Shown here one piece after another: positions 1-8,793 of a stretch of 64,000 nucleotides of DNA. The position numbers and the translations under genes were made by a program. The number at the start of each line of letters is the position of its first letter. The first letter of the stretch is position 1. The notes under the pieces were generated by a model. The model saw only the letters and a list, made by a program, of their open reading frames with translations. It had not been told where the DNA came from and did no database searches. The stretch comes from Halorientalis marina (GTDB lineage Archaea > Halobacteriota > Halobacteria > Halobacteriales > Haloarculaceae), in contig NZ_CP095487.1 in the NCBI RefSeq assembly GCF_023028345.1, positions 372,001-436,000 of the forward strand, read 5' to 3'.

Positions 1-3
1 AGT

Positions 4-1428
4 TCAGGAGCGTGTCACTCCGAGGACGACGGCGATGCCGACCACGGCGAGGACGCCGCCGAGCGCGATGGCGCCGAGGCCGCTGGCGAACTGCTGACCG
101 CCGACGCCATCGGTCGGCTCGACCGACGGGCTCGCCCGCGGCGTGGTGGCGTTCGACCCGTTCGTCTTCAGGACCTGGAGTGCGCCCACGTCGTCGCCGT
201 CGCCGTCGCCCGTCGTGCTCGTCCCGTTCCAGACCGTGATGTCGTACGTCTCGGCGGGAAGCGGGCTGGTGCGGTCGGTCTCCCGCGAGACGGTTACGCT
301 GTCGGCGTCGCTGACCGCCACCGTCGGTGCCGACGTGCCGGCGTTGTGCGGATAAAAGAGGAGCGCGATTCGGTCGTCACCGTTCTCGTCGCGGACCGTC
401 GCTTCGAGGCGGTAGCCCTGCGCCTCGGTCCCGACGGCGACGGTCGCCGCGTCCCGGACGTTCAGCGGAATCCGTGCCGCCCCGCCCGGTCGCGCTCGCA
501 CGACGGGTCGTGCCAGGAGCGACTCGTCGTCGGGCCAGTCCGGCGTCCCGGTCGCGGGGTCGTCCTCGCCGCCGGCGTCGTCGCCGCTCGGACAGGCCGT
601 GCACTCCCGGACGACGAGCGTCCCGACGTCGACCTCCGGCGCGTTCGGCCCCGTCCCGTCGGTGACGCTCATGTCGTAGTCCGCCGGGCCGAGGCGACCG
701 TCGACGGTTTCCTCCGCGCGGACCGTCGCCTCGTCGTCCCCCACGGCGATGACCGGCGACCTGCCGGGGCCCGTGGCCGTGGTGTCGAGCAGGAACACGA
801 CCCGGCCGTCGCCGTTCTCGTCCCGGCCGGTCACGGTCACGCGGTACCCGGCCCCCTCGATGGAGAGCGTGACCGGGCCATCGTCGGGGACGGCCACCGG
901 GACGCGTGCGGTCTCACCCTCGGTCGTCATGACGATGGCGTCCGTGAGCCACTCGTCGCCGGTCGCCGGGTCGTCGTCCCCGGGCGTCGGCGTCCCTTCA
1001 CAGTCGCGGTCACACTCCCCGACGACGCCGACCGTGGACGCGAGGTCGGTCCCGTTGTGCAACAGCGTCGCCTCGAACGTCGACCCGGGGGGCACCTCGC
1101 TCAGGTCGACGAGCGCGGTGGCCTCGCCGTCGGGACCGACCGTCGCCTGCGGCGAGCGCAGGAACGGGCTACTCCCGGTGGACCTGATCCGGAGCGTGAC
1201 GACCGCACCCTGGGACAGCGAGGTGTCGACGACGACTTCCTGGCTCGCGCTCGCGTCGAGCGACAGGCGCTCGCCCGCCGTCACGAAGGAGGCGTTGGTC
1301 GAGTTGTCCGCGACGGCCACTGCGTTCCCCGACGCGATGGCCGTCAGCGCCACGACCGCGACGGCGACCGCCACGACCCCCGCGAGCGCCCGCCCAGGCC
1401 GGCTGCCGCCGTCGTCCACTCGTGTCAT
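4..1428 (-). CDS. Secreted BGTF/S-layer-like surface protein
   Basis: A 474-residue exported protein. Residues about 14-41 form a hydrophobic Ala/Val signal sequence, and the last 25 residues are one membrane helix followed by a short basic end, so the body lies outside the cell and is anchored at its C terminus. The segment after the signal resembles the BGTF domain of haloarchaeal surface glycoproteins. Two later modules repeat each other, each with a DENGD motif, and are separated by Asp/Pro/Gly linkers holding Cys pairs (CDRDC, CTAC). Several N-x-S/T sequons are present. The stop codon lies at the very edge of the window. A structural or adhesion role is inferred; no catalytic motif is seen. 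Confidence 0.8.
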   Translation of the reverse strand: MTRVDDGGSRPGRALAGVVAVAVAVVALTAIASGNAVAVADNSTNASFVTAGERLSLDASASQEVVVDTSLSQGAVVTLRIRSTGSSPFLRSPQATVGPDGEATALVDLSEVPPGSTFEATLLHNGTDLASTVGVVGECDRDCEGTPTPGDDDPATGDEWLTDAIVMTTEGETARVPVAVPDDGPVTLSIEGAGYRVTVTGRDENGDGRVVFLLDTTATGPGRSPVIAVGDDEATVRAEETVDGRLGPADYDMSVTDGTGPNAPEVDVGTLVVRECTACPSGDDAGGEDDPATGTPDWPDDESLLARPVVRARPGGAARIPLNVRDAATVAVGTEAQGYRLEATVRDENGDDRIALLFYPHNAGTSAPTVAVSDADSVTVSRETDRTSPLPAETYDITVWNGTSTTGDGDGDDVGALQVLKTNGSNATTPRASPSVEPTDGVGGQQFASGLGAIALGGVLAVVGIAVVLGVTRS

Positions 1429-1557
1429 CTACCGGTCAGTCGAACACCGAGTACAAAAGCCCCACCGGACGCTGAAATCGCGCCTGAAGCTACCGGCCCG
1501 GAAAAGATTAAGTACCGATACCGTGAACCTTGCGCACGATTCACACGGTGAGCGTGG

Positions 1558-1995
1558 ATGGCACAGGTCACACAGCTCGCGGGTTCGGTCGTACTGGGGA
1601 TACTGGTGGTCGCCATCGTGATCCTGACGGCACGGTGGCGCACGCGTGGCTACGCGCCCGACAGCGGGACGGAGCAGGGGACGGAGGGGTCCCTGCTGGG
1701 GCGGGCCGCCTCGAACGAGACGGTCTGGATCGTCGCGTTCCTCGCGCTCGTCGGCGTCGCGCTCGGCGGCGCCGTGTTCTACGTGAGCGGCGCGTCGGTG
1801 CCGATTCCGGGCGGTGCGGGCCTCGTCCTCGCGGCCCTGCTCGGGACCATCGTCCTCGCGTACCTCTTCTGGGGCGTGTACCACTCCTCGCGGTACAAGG
1901 GCCTGCACCGCCCGGCCGCGCTGGCGGTCACCGCCTGGACGGTCGGGATGGCCGTCGTCGCCCTCGTCGTCCTGCGACTGGTCGGCGTGGTCTGA
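1558..1995 (+). CDS. Small polytopic membrane protein upstream of the cox region
   Basis: 145 residues with about four hydrophobic helices (about 8-25, 58-78, 86-107 and 122-143) and a hydrophilic loop between the first two. It is followed at 58 bases by another membrane gene on the same strand, and the pair lies close to the cytochrome oxidase operon. The family is not recognised with certainty; similar small proteins accompany haloarchaeal respiratory genes. The ATG was chosen because it directly precedes the first helix. Function unknown. Confidence 0.7.
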   Translation: MAQVTQLAGSVVLGILVVAIVILTARWRTRGYAPDSGTEQGTEGSLLGRAASNETVWIVAFLALVGVALGGAVFYVSGASVPIPGGAGLVLAALLGTIVLAYLFWGVYHSSRYKGLHRPAALAVTAWTVGMAVVALVVLRLVGVV

Positions 1996-2053
1996 CCCCC
2001 GCGTGCCCCGCTCGCGCGAGCGACCGACCCCGTCGCCGCTCTTCCGCGCACCC

Positions 2054-3430
2054 GTGAACGGGCCGTCGAGTCGCCACGTCGCGCTTGCCGCCGCCGCGAG
2101 CGTCCTCCTCGCCCGCCCGGCCGCCGCCCACGCCGGTTCGCTGAGCGGGACCTACCGGAGCGCGCCGATCCCCTCCTGGCTCGTCACGCTGACGGGTGCG
2201 GCGATCATCGGCGTCTCCTTTCTCCTGACGAGCTTCGTCACCGACCACGCGACGATCCGCGGACTCACGGGCTGGCGAGCGGTCGTTCCGTCGGCCGGGG
2301 CCCTCCGCCGTGCGACCGTCGTCGTCGCACGCGCGGTCGGCGTCCTCGCGCTCGTCGGTATCGTCGTCGTCGGCATCGCCGGCCCACAGACGGGGGCCGC
2401 GAACGCCGCCGTCCTGTTCGTCTGGGCGGGCTGGTGGGCCGGGTACACGATGACGACCTACCTCGTGGCGAACACCTGGCCTCTCGTGAACCCCTGGCGG
2501 ACGCTCGCGGCCGCACTGCCCGCGCCGCGGCGGGCCTACCCCGACCGACCGGGTGCCTGGCCCGCCGTCGCCGGCCTGCTCGGACTCGTCTTCGTCGAGG
2601 TGGTCACGCCGGTCGCACAGGACCCGACCCTCCTCGCCGTCGTCGTCGTCGCCTACTCGGTCGCGACGCTCGCCGGCGCCGCCCTCGTCGGCGCCGACGA
2701 CTGGTTCGACAACGTGGACCCCATCGCGGCAGTCTTCCGGTACTACGGCCGACTCGCCCCGGTCCAGCGGACGGCCGACGGCCTCGAACTCCGCCCGCCC
2801 GGCGGCGCGATCTCGGCCCAGCGTGCCTCGGAGACGGCCTCGGGGACGGCCTTCGTCGTCGCGCTCCTGTGGGCGACGACCTTCGACGGGCTCGTGACCA
2901 CCGACGCGTGGGCGCGCCTGCTCGACCCCCTGCTCGCCGCCGGCGTCCCCGGCCTGCCGGTCTACCTCCTCGCCCTGCTCGCTGGGTTCGGGCTCTTTCT
3001 CGGGGCGTACCGCCTCGTCGCGCGCTGGGCGCGCCGGACTGCCGACTCCTACGTCACCGCCGACTACGTCGGGGGCTGGTTCGCGCCCGCCCTGTTACCC
3101 ATCGCCGCCGGCTACCACCTCGCGCACTTCCTCGGGTACTTCCTCTCGCTCGCCCCCTCGTTTCTGGCCGTCGTCGGCCAGCCGTTCGCCGCGCCCGTGA
3201 CCGTCCCCGTCGCGGTCCTGCCGGGGTGGTTCGGCGCGCTCCAGCTCGCGTTCGTCGTCGTCGGCCACCTCGTCGCGGTCTGGGTCGCCCACGCCCTCTC
3301 CTTCGAGCTCTTCACCGGCCGGCTCCAGCCCCTGCGGAGCCAGTACCCCTTCGTCCTCGTGATGATCGCGTACACCGCCGTCAGTATGTGGATCGTCTCC
3401 CAGCCGTTCACGACACCACCAGGACTATGA
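2054..3430 (+). CDS. Large polytopic membrane protein with signal peptide
   Basis: 458 residues starting at a GTG. This start gives a clean signal-like N terminus (basic, then Ala/Val-rich, then an AHA cleavage-like site), whereas upstream extension reads only shadow sequence. About ten hydrophobic segments follow, with conserved-looking loop motifs such as NTWPLVNPW and WFDNVDPIAAVFRYYG. It overlaps the next gene through ATGA, so the two are probably translationally coupled. Comparable haloarchaeal membrane proteins sit beside cytochrome oxidase genes, so a role in oxidase assembly or electron transport is possible but unproven. Confidence 0.72.
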   Translation: MNGPSSRHVALAAAASVLLARPAAAHAGSLSGTYRSAPIPSWLVTLTGAAIIGVSFLLTSFVTDHATIRGLTGWRAVVPSAGALRRATVVVARAVGVLALVGIVVVGIAGPQTGAANAAVLFVWAGWWAGYTMTTYLVANTWPLVNPWRTLAAALPAPRRAYPDRPGAWPAVAGLLGLVFVEVVTPVAQDPTLLAVVVVAYSVATLAGAALVGADDWFDNVDPIAAVFRYYGRLAPVQRTADGLELRPPGGAISAQRASETASGTAFVVALLWATTFDGLVTTDAWARLLDPLLAAGVPGLPVYLLALLAGFGLFLGAYRLVARWARRTADSYVTADYVGGWFAPALLPIAAGYHLAHFLGYFLSLAPSFLAVVGQPFAAPVTVPVAVLPGWFGALQLAFVVVGHLVAVWVAHALSFELFTGRLQPLRSQYPFVLVMIAYTAVSMWIVSQPFTTPPGL

Positions 3431-3762
3431 CGGACACACCGCCCGCACCCGACGCGACAGCCACCGACCGCGCCACGGACGACCCGAGCGACCGCGTTCG
3501 TCCCGAGACCAGGGTCCCCGAGGGGGAGACCCCTACGGCGACCTGCCCGTACTGCGAGCGGCCGTTCACCGAGCGCCGGCTCCGGGACCTCCACGTCGGC
3601 GCGAGCCACGACGACATCACGGCCGAGGAGCGCGAGTCGTACGAGGCGGCTCGCGACGACGAGGGGGACGACCTGTTCGTCTATCACCTCATGATGATCG
3701 GCGCGCTCGTGGCGGTCTACGCCGCGCTCGTCATCCTCTACATGATCGTGCTGGCGCAGTGA
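3427..3762 (+). CDS. C2H2-type zinc-finger membrane protein
   Basis: 111 residues, start overlapping the stop of the preceding membrane gene (ATGA). Residues about 40-61 form a zinc-finger-like motif, CPYCERPF then 13 residues to H and another H (CxxC...HxxxxxH). The N-terminal part is acidic and Thr/Pro-rich, and the C terminus is one membrane helix (about 89-109). It resembles haloarchaeal DUF7410 proteins. Coupling to the polytopic partner suggests a joint membrane complex. Metal binding is inferred from the motif only. Confidence 0.75.
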   Translation: MTDTPPAPDATATDRATDDPSDRVRPETRVPEGETPTATCPYCERPFTERRLRDLHVGASHDDITAEERESYEAARDDEGDDLFVYHLMMIGALVAVYAALVILYMIVLAQ

Positions 3763-3805
3763 GGGCTGTGGCGGTCGCGGTGCGGGTACGGGGCCGTGGC
3801 GGTGG

Positions 3806-3835
3806 GCATCCGCGGCGCTTCGCGCCGCGGTTCAC
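3806..3835 (+). repeat. Dispersed GC-rich palindromic repeat, copy 1
   Basis: A 30-base inverted repeat with arms CCGCGGCGC and GCGCCGCGG. It matches a second copy at 19107-19136 in the opposite orientation at 29 of 30 positions. Similarity continues weakly to about 3890, including two T5 runs (about 3866-3870 and 3876-3880) that may serve as a terminator for the convergent neighbours. It lies in a 184-base gap between convergent genes. Confidence 0.7.
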
Positions 3836-3946
3836 TCCGCGCGACCAGCGGGAGCGCGGAGGGAGTTTTTCCCCAAGTTTTTCTGACCGAGCGGTGCCCG
3901 CAGGTCGCCGCAGGCGACCGAGGACACCCGAGGGAGGAAAAAGTGG

Positions 3947-4216
3947 TTAGAGTATGGAGTAGCTCGCCGCCATCGTGAGCGCGAGCGCGGCGAGGGTGCC
4001 GATAGCCATCAGATAGGACAGCGACCGGGGCTCCCAGCGGAGGTGCTGGTAGTAGCCGGCGACGGCCAGCGCCTTCACGACCGAGAGGACGGCGATGAGG
4101 CCGAAGGCGAGCCAGTAGGCGCTGTCGAGCAGCCCCATCGATTCGACCCCGGCCTGGACGGTCGCGAGGACGAACAGTGCCACGTACATCGCGGTGTAGA
4201 GTTTGAGCCTTGCCAT
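3947..4216 (-). CDS. coxD: Cytochrome c oxidase subunit IV-type small membrane protein
   Basis: 89 residues with three predicted membrane helices and the short motif KALAVAGYYQHLRWEPRS between helices two and three, typical of the prokaryotic subunit IV family (caa3/bo3 type). It begins two bases after the stop of the fused subunit I+III gene on the same strand, so it is the last gene of the oxidase operon. The subunit is usually an assembly or stability factor without redox centres. Confidence 0.85.
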   Translation of the reverse strand: MARLKLYTAMYVALFVLATVQAGVESMGLLDSAYWLAFGLIAVLSVVKALAVAGYYQHLRWEPRSLSYLMAIGTLAALALTMAASYSIL

Positions 4217-4218
4217 GG

Positions 4219-6894
4219 TTACAGGATGTAGAAGAGGGGGAACAGGAACAGCCAGACGATGTCGACGAAGTGCCAGTACAGCCCGAAGTACTCGATGGGC
4301 GTGTCGTTGCCGTCGTAGGCGCCGTACGCGGCCCGGATTATCATGTAGGTGACGATGATGAGGCCAATCGTGACGTGGAGGCCGTGCAGGCCAGTGGTGA
4401 GGTAGAACGTCGAGGACGCGACGTTCGTCGAGAGGCCCCAGCCGTTGGGGAACGCCTCCGAGTGGATGTGGAACAGGTGCTGCCACTCGATGCCCTTGTT
4501 GATGAGGAAGCCGATGCCGAGCAGGTAGGTGGTCGCGAGGCTCGCGACGACCCCCTTCGTGTTCTCGCGTTTGGAGAAGACCATCGCGAGGACGACGGCG
4601 AAACTACTCGTCAGCAGGAGGTAGGTGTTGATCAGCCCCGGCAGGACGACGTGGGCCTCGGGGATCATGTGGTGCCAGCTCTGCCAGCCCTGGGCGACCC
4701 GCAGGAAGACGTGGGAGCCGATGAACGCGCCAAAGAGCACCACGTCGGAGGCGAGGAACACCCAGATGCCGAGTTTCATGTTCGAGACGCCGGCGAAGGG
4801 CCAGCTCTCGCCGAACGGCCCCGCGGGACCGGCGAACTTCTCGCGCGTGAGTCCGAGCAGGGTGCCGCCGAACGCGATACCGCCGACGACGGTCAGGCTG
4901 ACGTACAGCATCGAGCCGGTCGTGATCCCCGAGACCCCGAGCAGGAGGACGAAAGATGCAAGCGACATGAGGAACGGCCACCAGGAAGCGTGACTCTCGG
5001 CGTGTTCCTCCGCGTGGGCGTCGGCGGCCGTGGCGACGCCGCCGTCGCTCGCGGTGCCCCCGTCGGTCGCGCCCGCCCCGCTACTTTCGCCCGTGCCGGC
5101 GGGTGAGGGGTCGAGGAACTCCAGTTTCCCGGAGGCGTAGCTGACGACGCCGTCGAAGTTCTCCAGCGGCGGCGGCGACCCCATGGCCCACTCGGCGGTG
5201 CTGCCGAACTCCCAGGGGTTGTCGTCGGCCTCCTCGCCGGCAGTGAGGCTCTTGAACAGGTTGTAGAACATGACGAGAAACGAGAAGCCGAGGACGAACG
5301 CGCCGACGGTAGCCAGTTGGTGCCACGTCGTGAACACGGGGTCGTACTGGAAGACGCGCCGCGGGGTCTGCCAGGCCATGAACATCGGGAAGTAGAGGAG
5401 ATTGAAGCCGATGAAGTAGAGCGCGAAGTGGAGTTTCCCGAGGAACTCGTCGTACATCTTCCCGGTCATCTTCGGGAACCAGTAGTAGAGGCCCCCGAAG
5501 AGGGCGGTGGCGCCCCCGACCATCACGTAGTGGAAGTGGGCGACGACCCAGTAGGTGCCCCGGAACTCGTAGTCGAGCACGACCGCGCCGAGGAAGACGC
5601 CGGTGATGCCGCCGATGATGAACAGCAGGAGGGCGCCGAAGCTAAACAGGAAGGGCGTGGTGAACTTGATGCGCCCTTTGATCATCGTGTAGATGAGCGA
5701 GAAGACCATCAGGTCGAACGGCAGGGAGATGCCGATGGTCGTCGCCATGAACAGCGTCTTGATCTCGAGGTTGATGGCCGTCAGGAACATGTGGTGCATC
5801 CAGACGACGAAGCTCTGGAGCGCGACGAGCACCATGGCGATGATGAACCACTTGCGGCCGACGAGCCGGTGGCCGGTGAACGTCTGGAAGCACTCGGCCA
5901 TCACCCCGAGCGCGGGGAAGAAGACGATGTAGACCTCGGGATGGCCGAAGAACCAGAACAGGTGGGTCCACAGAAGCGAGCCGCCGACCTCGGTCATGAA
6001 GTAGGTGGTCCCGAGCAGGCGGTCGGCGGTGAGGATCATCAGCGCGGCCAGCAGTGCGGCGAAGGCGAACAGCATCATCCACACCGTCAGGAGGATGGTC
6101 CAGGAGAAGATGGGCATGCGCCGGAGGGTCAGCCCCTCCGCGCGCATACGATGCATGGTGGTGATGAAGTTCACCCCGGAGACGGTGACGGAGACGACGA
6201 ACAGCGCCAGCGCCAGTATCGCGGTGGTCGCGCCGATCTCGGGGGTGTAGGCCGGAATGTTCAGCGGGGCATAGAGCGTCCAGCCGCCGGAGAAGGTCGC
6301 TTCCTGGAAGAACGAGGCGCCAAAGAGCAGTCCGGAGAAGAGATAGAGCCAGTAGCTCAGCGCGTTGAGTCGCGGGAAGGCGAGGTCCTTCGCGCCCAGT
6401 TGGAGGGGCACGAGGTAGTTGGCGATGCCGAAGGCGAACGGCGAGATGAAGAAAAAGACCATCAGCAGGCCGTGAGCGGAGACGGCCTGGTTGTAGGCCG
6501 TCGCGCTCAACAGCCCCTCGCCGGGGGCCGTCGAGGTCCACAGTTGCAGGCGCATCAGCAGGGCGAGGACGCCGCCGAAGATGAAGAAAAACAGTGAGGT
6601 GACGATGTAGAGGACGCCGATGTCCTTGTGGTTCGTCGTGACGAACCAGCGTTTCAGTTCGTCTTTCGCGGGGAAGGCGTGGCCGTGGCCCGATTCGAGT
6701 CCCGGCACGTCACCGGTCACCGTTCCACCGTCGGACCGCCGGTCCGACGAGGACCCGCTCGCGTCGCTCACCGTTCCGCCGTCGGGGTGGCCGCTGGCCC
6801 CCTCCTCGGGATGTCCCCCGTCGGTCGCGGCGTCCGCTCCGCTGTCGGTGGTTGCGTCCCTATCCGCCGCCGTGTCGGTGTCCTCGTCGGTCAT
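4219..6894 (-). CDS. coxA: Cytochrome c oxidase, fused subunits I and III
   Basis: 891 residues. An acidic 70-residue N-terminal extension precedes a heme-copper oxidase subunit I core (about 75-560), then a Ser/Ala/Gly-rich linker, then a seven-helix subunit III module (about 625-891). Active-site residues are visible: H318-P-E320-V-Y322 (CuB His, proton-gating Glu, cross-linked Tyr) and H453-F-H455 (heme a3 and heme a ligands). The D-channel Asp and Asn are kept (AKDLAFPRLN). This is the A1 pattern, but the K-channel Lys position reads Met396. It reduces O2 to water and pumps protons across the cytoplasmic membrane. It overlaps coxB by four bases. Confidence 0.96.
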   Translation of the reverse strand: MTDEDTDTAADRDATTDSGADAATDGGHPEEGASGHPDGGTVSDASGSSSDRRSDGGTVTGDVPGLESGHGHAFPAKDELKRWFVTTNHKDIGVLYIVTSLFFFIFGGVLALLMRLQLWTSTAPGEGLLSATAYNQAVSAHGLLMVFFFISPFAFGIANYLVPLQLGAKDLAFPRLNALSYWLYLFSGLLFGASFFQEATFSGGWTLYAPLNIPAYTPEIGATTAILALALFVVSVTVSGVNFITTMHRMRAEGLTLRRMPIFSWTILLTVWMMLFAFAALLAALMILTADRLLGTTYFMTEVGGSLLWTHLFWFFGHPEVYIVFFPALGVMAECFQTFTGHRLVGRKWFIIAMVLVALQSFVVWMHHMFLTAINLEIKTLFMATTIGISLPFDLMVFSLIYTMIKGRIKFTTPFLFSFGALLLFIIGGITGVFLGAVVLDYEFRGTYWVVAHFHYVMVGGATALFGGLYYWFPKMTGKMYDEFLGKLHFALYFIGFNLLYFPMFMAWQTPRRVFQYDPVFTTWHQLATVGAFVLGFSFLVMFYNLFKSLTAGEEADDNPWEFGSTAEWAMGSPPPLENFDGVVSYASGKLEFLDPSPAGTGESSGAGATDGGTASDGGVATAADAHAEEHAESHASWWPFLMSLASFVLLLGVSGITTGSMLYVSLTVVGGIAFGGTLLGLTREKFAGPAGPFGESWPFAGVSNMKLGIWVFLASDVVLFGAFIGSHVFLRVAQGWQSWHHMIPEAHVVLPGLINTYLLLTSSFAVVLAMVFSKRENTKGVVASLATTYLLGIGFLINKGIEWQHLFHIHSEAFPNGWGLSTNVASSTFYLTTGLHGLHVTIGLIIVTYMIIRAAYGAYDGNDTPIEYFGLYWHFVDIVWLFLFPLFYIL

Positions 6895-7676
6895 GGCTCG
6901 ACCCTCGCTTGCGTGTTGTTACCGCTCGTCATGTTCGCGGACACGTTGCTGTACCACTCGCGGTACTCGTCCTGTGGCATGACCTCCACGTCGGCCACCA
7001 TGTAGGAGTGGCCGGCGCCACAGAGTTCGTAACACTGTGCCTGGTAGGTACCCGACTCGTTCGCCACGAACCAGGTGTAGGTGTGTTGCCCCGGGATGGC
7101 GTCGCTTTTCGCCCGGAAGGCGGGGATGCCGAAGTTGTGGATCACGTCCCGGGAGGTGACGTTCAACTGTATCCGCCTGTCCTCGGGTATCCGCAGCGTC
7201 GTGCTGTTGTACCCGTTGGGGTAGGTGAACTCCCAGCCGAACTGGTATCCCTCGACGTGAACCATCAGGGCGTCGTCACCGGCCGCGTCGGCGTCACTCG
7301 CGTTCCCGGTCGCCTGTGCCTCCACGTCGCTGCCGTCGCCGGCTTCGACGTACAGCAACATCGCGTAGGTCCAGACGATGAGCGAGATGACGATGATCGC
7401 GCTCAACGCGAACGAGAGGAACAGTTTCTTGCCTTTGCCCCCACCCTCCGGGAGTTCCCCGAGCGTCGGCCGGTCGACGTCGTCCTCGCCCTCCCAGCCG
7501 GCGTCGCGGTACTTGTACGCGTTGTACAGCATGTAGCTGATGACCACGACCCCGACCAGCGTCCCGACGAGCAGGAACGCCCAGTAGATTTCCCTGAACA
7601 CGTCCACCCGTGTCCCGCCCGGGAGCAACTGATCCAGTTGCAACGGTACCGCCCAGACGCCACCTATCAGTGTCAT
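6891..7676 (-). CDS. coxB: Cytochrome c oxidase subunit II (CuA)
   Basis: 261 residues from the ATG at 7676. Two membrane helices (about 32-54 and 89-110) precede the extracytoplasmic cupredoxin domain. The CuA site is complete: H180, C215, E217, C219, H223 and M226 (CYELCGAGHSYM). It takes electrons from a blue-copper or cytochrome donor and passes them to subunit I. First gene of coxB-coxA-coxD. An in-frame ATG at 7706 would add ten residues, but a TATA-like box lies only 8 bases before it, so the inner start is preferred; annotation pipelines may pick the longer form. Confidence 0.94.
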   Translation of the reverse strand: MTLIGGVWAVPLQLDQLLPGGTRVDVFREIYWAFLLVGTLVGVVVISYMLYNAYKYRDAGWEGEDDVDRPTLGELPEGGGKGKKLFLSFALSAIIVISLIVWTYAMLLYVEAGDGSDVEAQATGNASDADAAGDDALMVHVEGYQFGWEFTYPNGYNSTTLRIPEDRRIQLNVTSRDVIHNFGIPAFRAKSDAIPGQHTYTWFVANESGTYQAQCYELCGAGHSYMVADVEVMPQDEYREWYSNVSANMTSGNNTQARVEP

Positions 7677-7710
7677 CGGAGTATGTTGGTTGTTGTCGTG
7701 AATCATGGTA

Positions 7711-7718
7711 CTTATATG
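7711..7718 (-). promoter_or_regulatory. TATA-like box for the cox operon
   Basis: Read on the minus strand the sequence is CATATAAG, centred about 38 bases before the ATG at 7676. This predicts a leader of about 11 bases and argues against the ATG at 7706. Confidence 0.5.
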
Positions 7719-7792
7719 TTACCCGGCCCCGGATGAACCACCACCCGAACACGTGGGGCAAGTTTTACTTCCGGGGCGTGTTAGGGCAAGCC

Positions 7793-8332
7793 ATGGCAGA
7801 GAATGACACTCAGGCCGAGGAACTGGAGCCGGAGGTCACCGAGATCGAGGGTGCGGAGCCGGACTTCGACACCTTCGCCGGGATCGTCACGGACGGGCTG
7901 ATCGGGATGGTCGGCGGGATGGTCGGGACGGCGGCGATGTCGGTCGGGCTGTTCATCGCCGCGGCGCTCGGCGTCTTCGAGTTCCAGGCGTTCGCGATCC
8001 TCGCGGACCTGTCGGGGATCGCGGTCCTGTTCCCGGGGAACGCACTTGCCATCGGCTACCTGATCTTCCTCGCCGGCGGGATGATCACCTGGCCGCTCCT
8101 CTTTGCCTCCATCGGGCGGTACCTCCCCGGCGACACGTTCGCGCTCCAGGGGCTGCCCTTCGGGTTCGTCCTCTGGACGGGGTTCGTGCTCGCGTTCGTC
8201 GAGGGCGTCCCCGGTGACACGTTCTCGCTGGCGCTGTACGCCGTGTTGACGCTCATCGCCCACTTCGCGTACGGCTTCACGCTCGGGGCCGTCTTCGACT
8301 ACCTCTCGGACCGGCCGGACACGCTGGTCTGA
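7793..8332 (+). CDS. DUF6789-like membrane protein divergent from cox
   Basis: 179 residues. An acidic 30-residue cytoplasmic head is followed by about five hydrophobic segments rich in Gly, including a GMVGGMVGTAAMS stretch. It is transcribed divergently from coxB. A TATA-like GTTTTACT centred 28 bases before the ATG suggests a leaderless transcript beginning at or near this start. Haloarchaeal homologues next to oxidase genes are usually annotated DUF6789. A part in oxidase biogenesis is inferred from position only. Confidence 0.75.
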   Translation: MAENDTQAEELEPEVTEIEGAEPDFDTFAGIVTDGLIGMVGGMVGTAAMSVGLFIAAALGVFEFQAFAILADLSGIAVLFPGNALAIGYLIFLAGGMITWPLLFASIGRYLPGDTFALQGLPFGFVLWTGFVLAFVEGVPGDTFSLALYAVLTLIAHFAYGFTLGAVFDYLSDRPDTLV

Positions 8333-8369
8333 GCGCCATCGTTTAGCCGCCGCGGGGCCCACCCTCGGT

Positions 8370-8756
8370 ATGGACGAACGCCGAGCGCTCGCGACCGACG
8401 GCGTGGTCGTCGTCGACGGCGAGGTCGTCCTGCTGGAACGAAATCATCCACCACACGAGGGCGCGTGGGTACTGCCGGGCGGGATGGTGGAACGGGACGA
8501 ACGCGCACGCGAGGCGTGCGCCCGCGAGGTCCGAGAGGAAGTCGGGCTGTCGGTCCGTCCGGTCGCGTTCGTCGGCCTCTACGACGCGCCCGACCGCGAC
8601 GAGCGGGGGAACGTCAGCGCCGCGTACCTGTGTGTCCCGACCGGCGCGGGCGAGCCGACGGCACGCGCGGAGGCCGCCCGCGTCGACACGTTCCCGCCCG
8701 ACGACCTGCCGCCCCTCGGATTCGACCACGCGCGCATCGTCGCCGACGCCCTCTAG
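8370..8756 (+). CDS. Nudix hydrolase
   Basis: 128 residues with a perfect Nudix box: the G-x5-E-x7-REUxEExGU pattern runs from GGMVERDE through REVREEVGL. Such enzymes hydrolyse nucleoside diphosphates linked to another group using Mg2+. The HPPHEGAWVLPGG lead-in resembles the ADP-ribose pyrophosphatase/MutT-like group, but the substrate cannot be read from sequence. A TATA-like CGTTTAG centred 27 bases upstream supports this start. Confidence 0.93.
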   Translation: MDERRALATDGVVVVDGEVVLLERNHPPHEGAWVLPGGMVERDERAREACAREVREEVGLSVRPVAFVGLYDAPDRDERGNVSAAYLCVPTGAGEPTARAEAARVDTFPPDDLPPLGFDHARIVADAL

Positions 8757-8793
8757 CGGAACGCCTATTCGCCTCCCGGTCCCAGAGCCGGGT

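Noticed and set aside
346-1551. A 400-codon frame on the plus strand antisense to the surface-protein gene
   Set aside because: It has Arg/Val-rich composition without domains and mirrors the codon pattern of the real minus-strand gene, which has a signal peptide and membrane anchor.
5317-6597. Long plus-strand frame opposite the oxidase gene
   Set aside because: It is rich in Glu/Val/Gly repeats with no motif; the opposite strand holds an unmistakable oxidase with all active-site residues.
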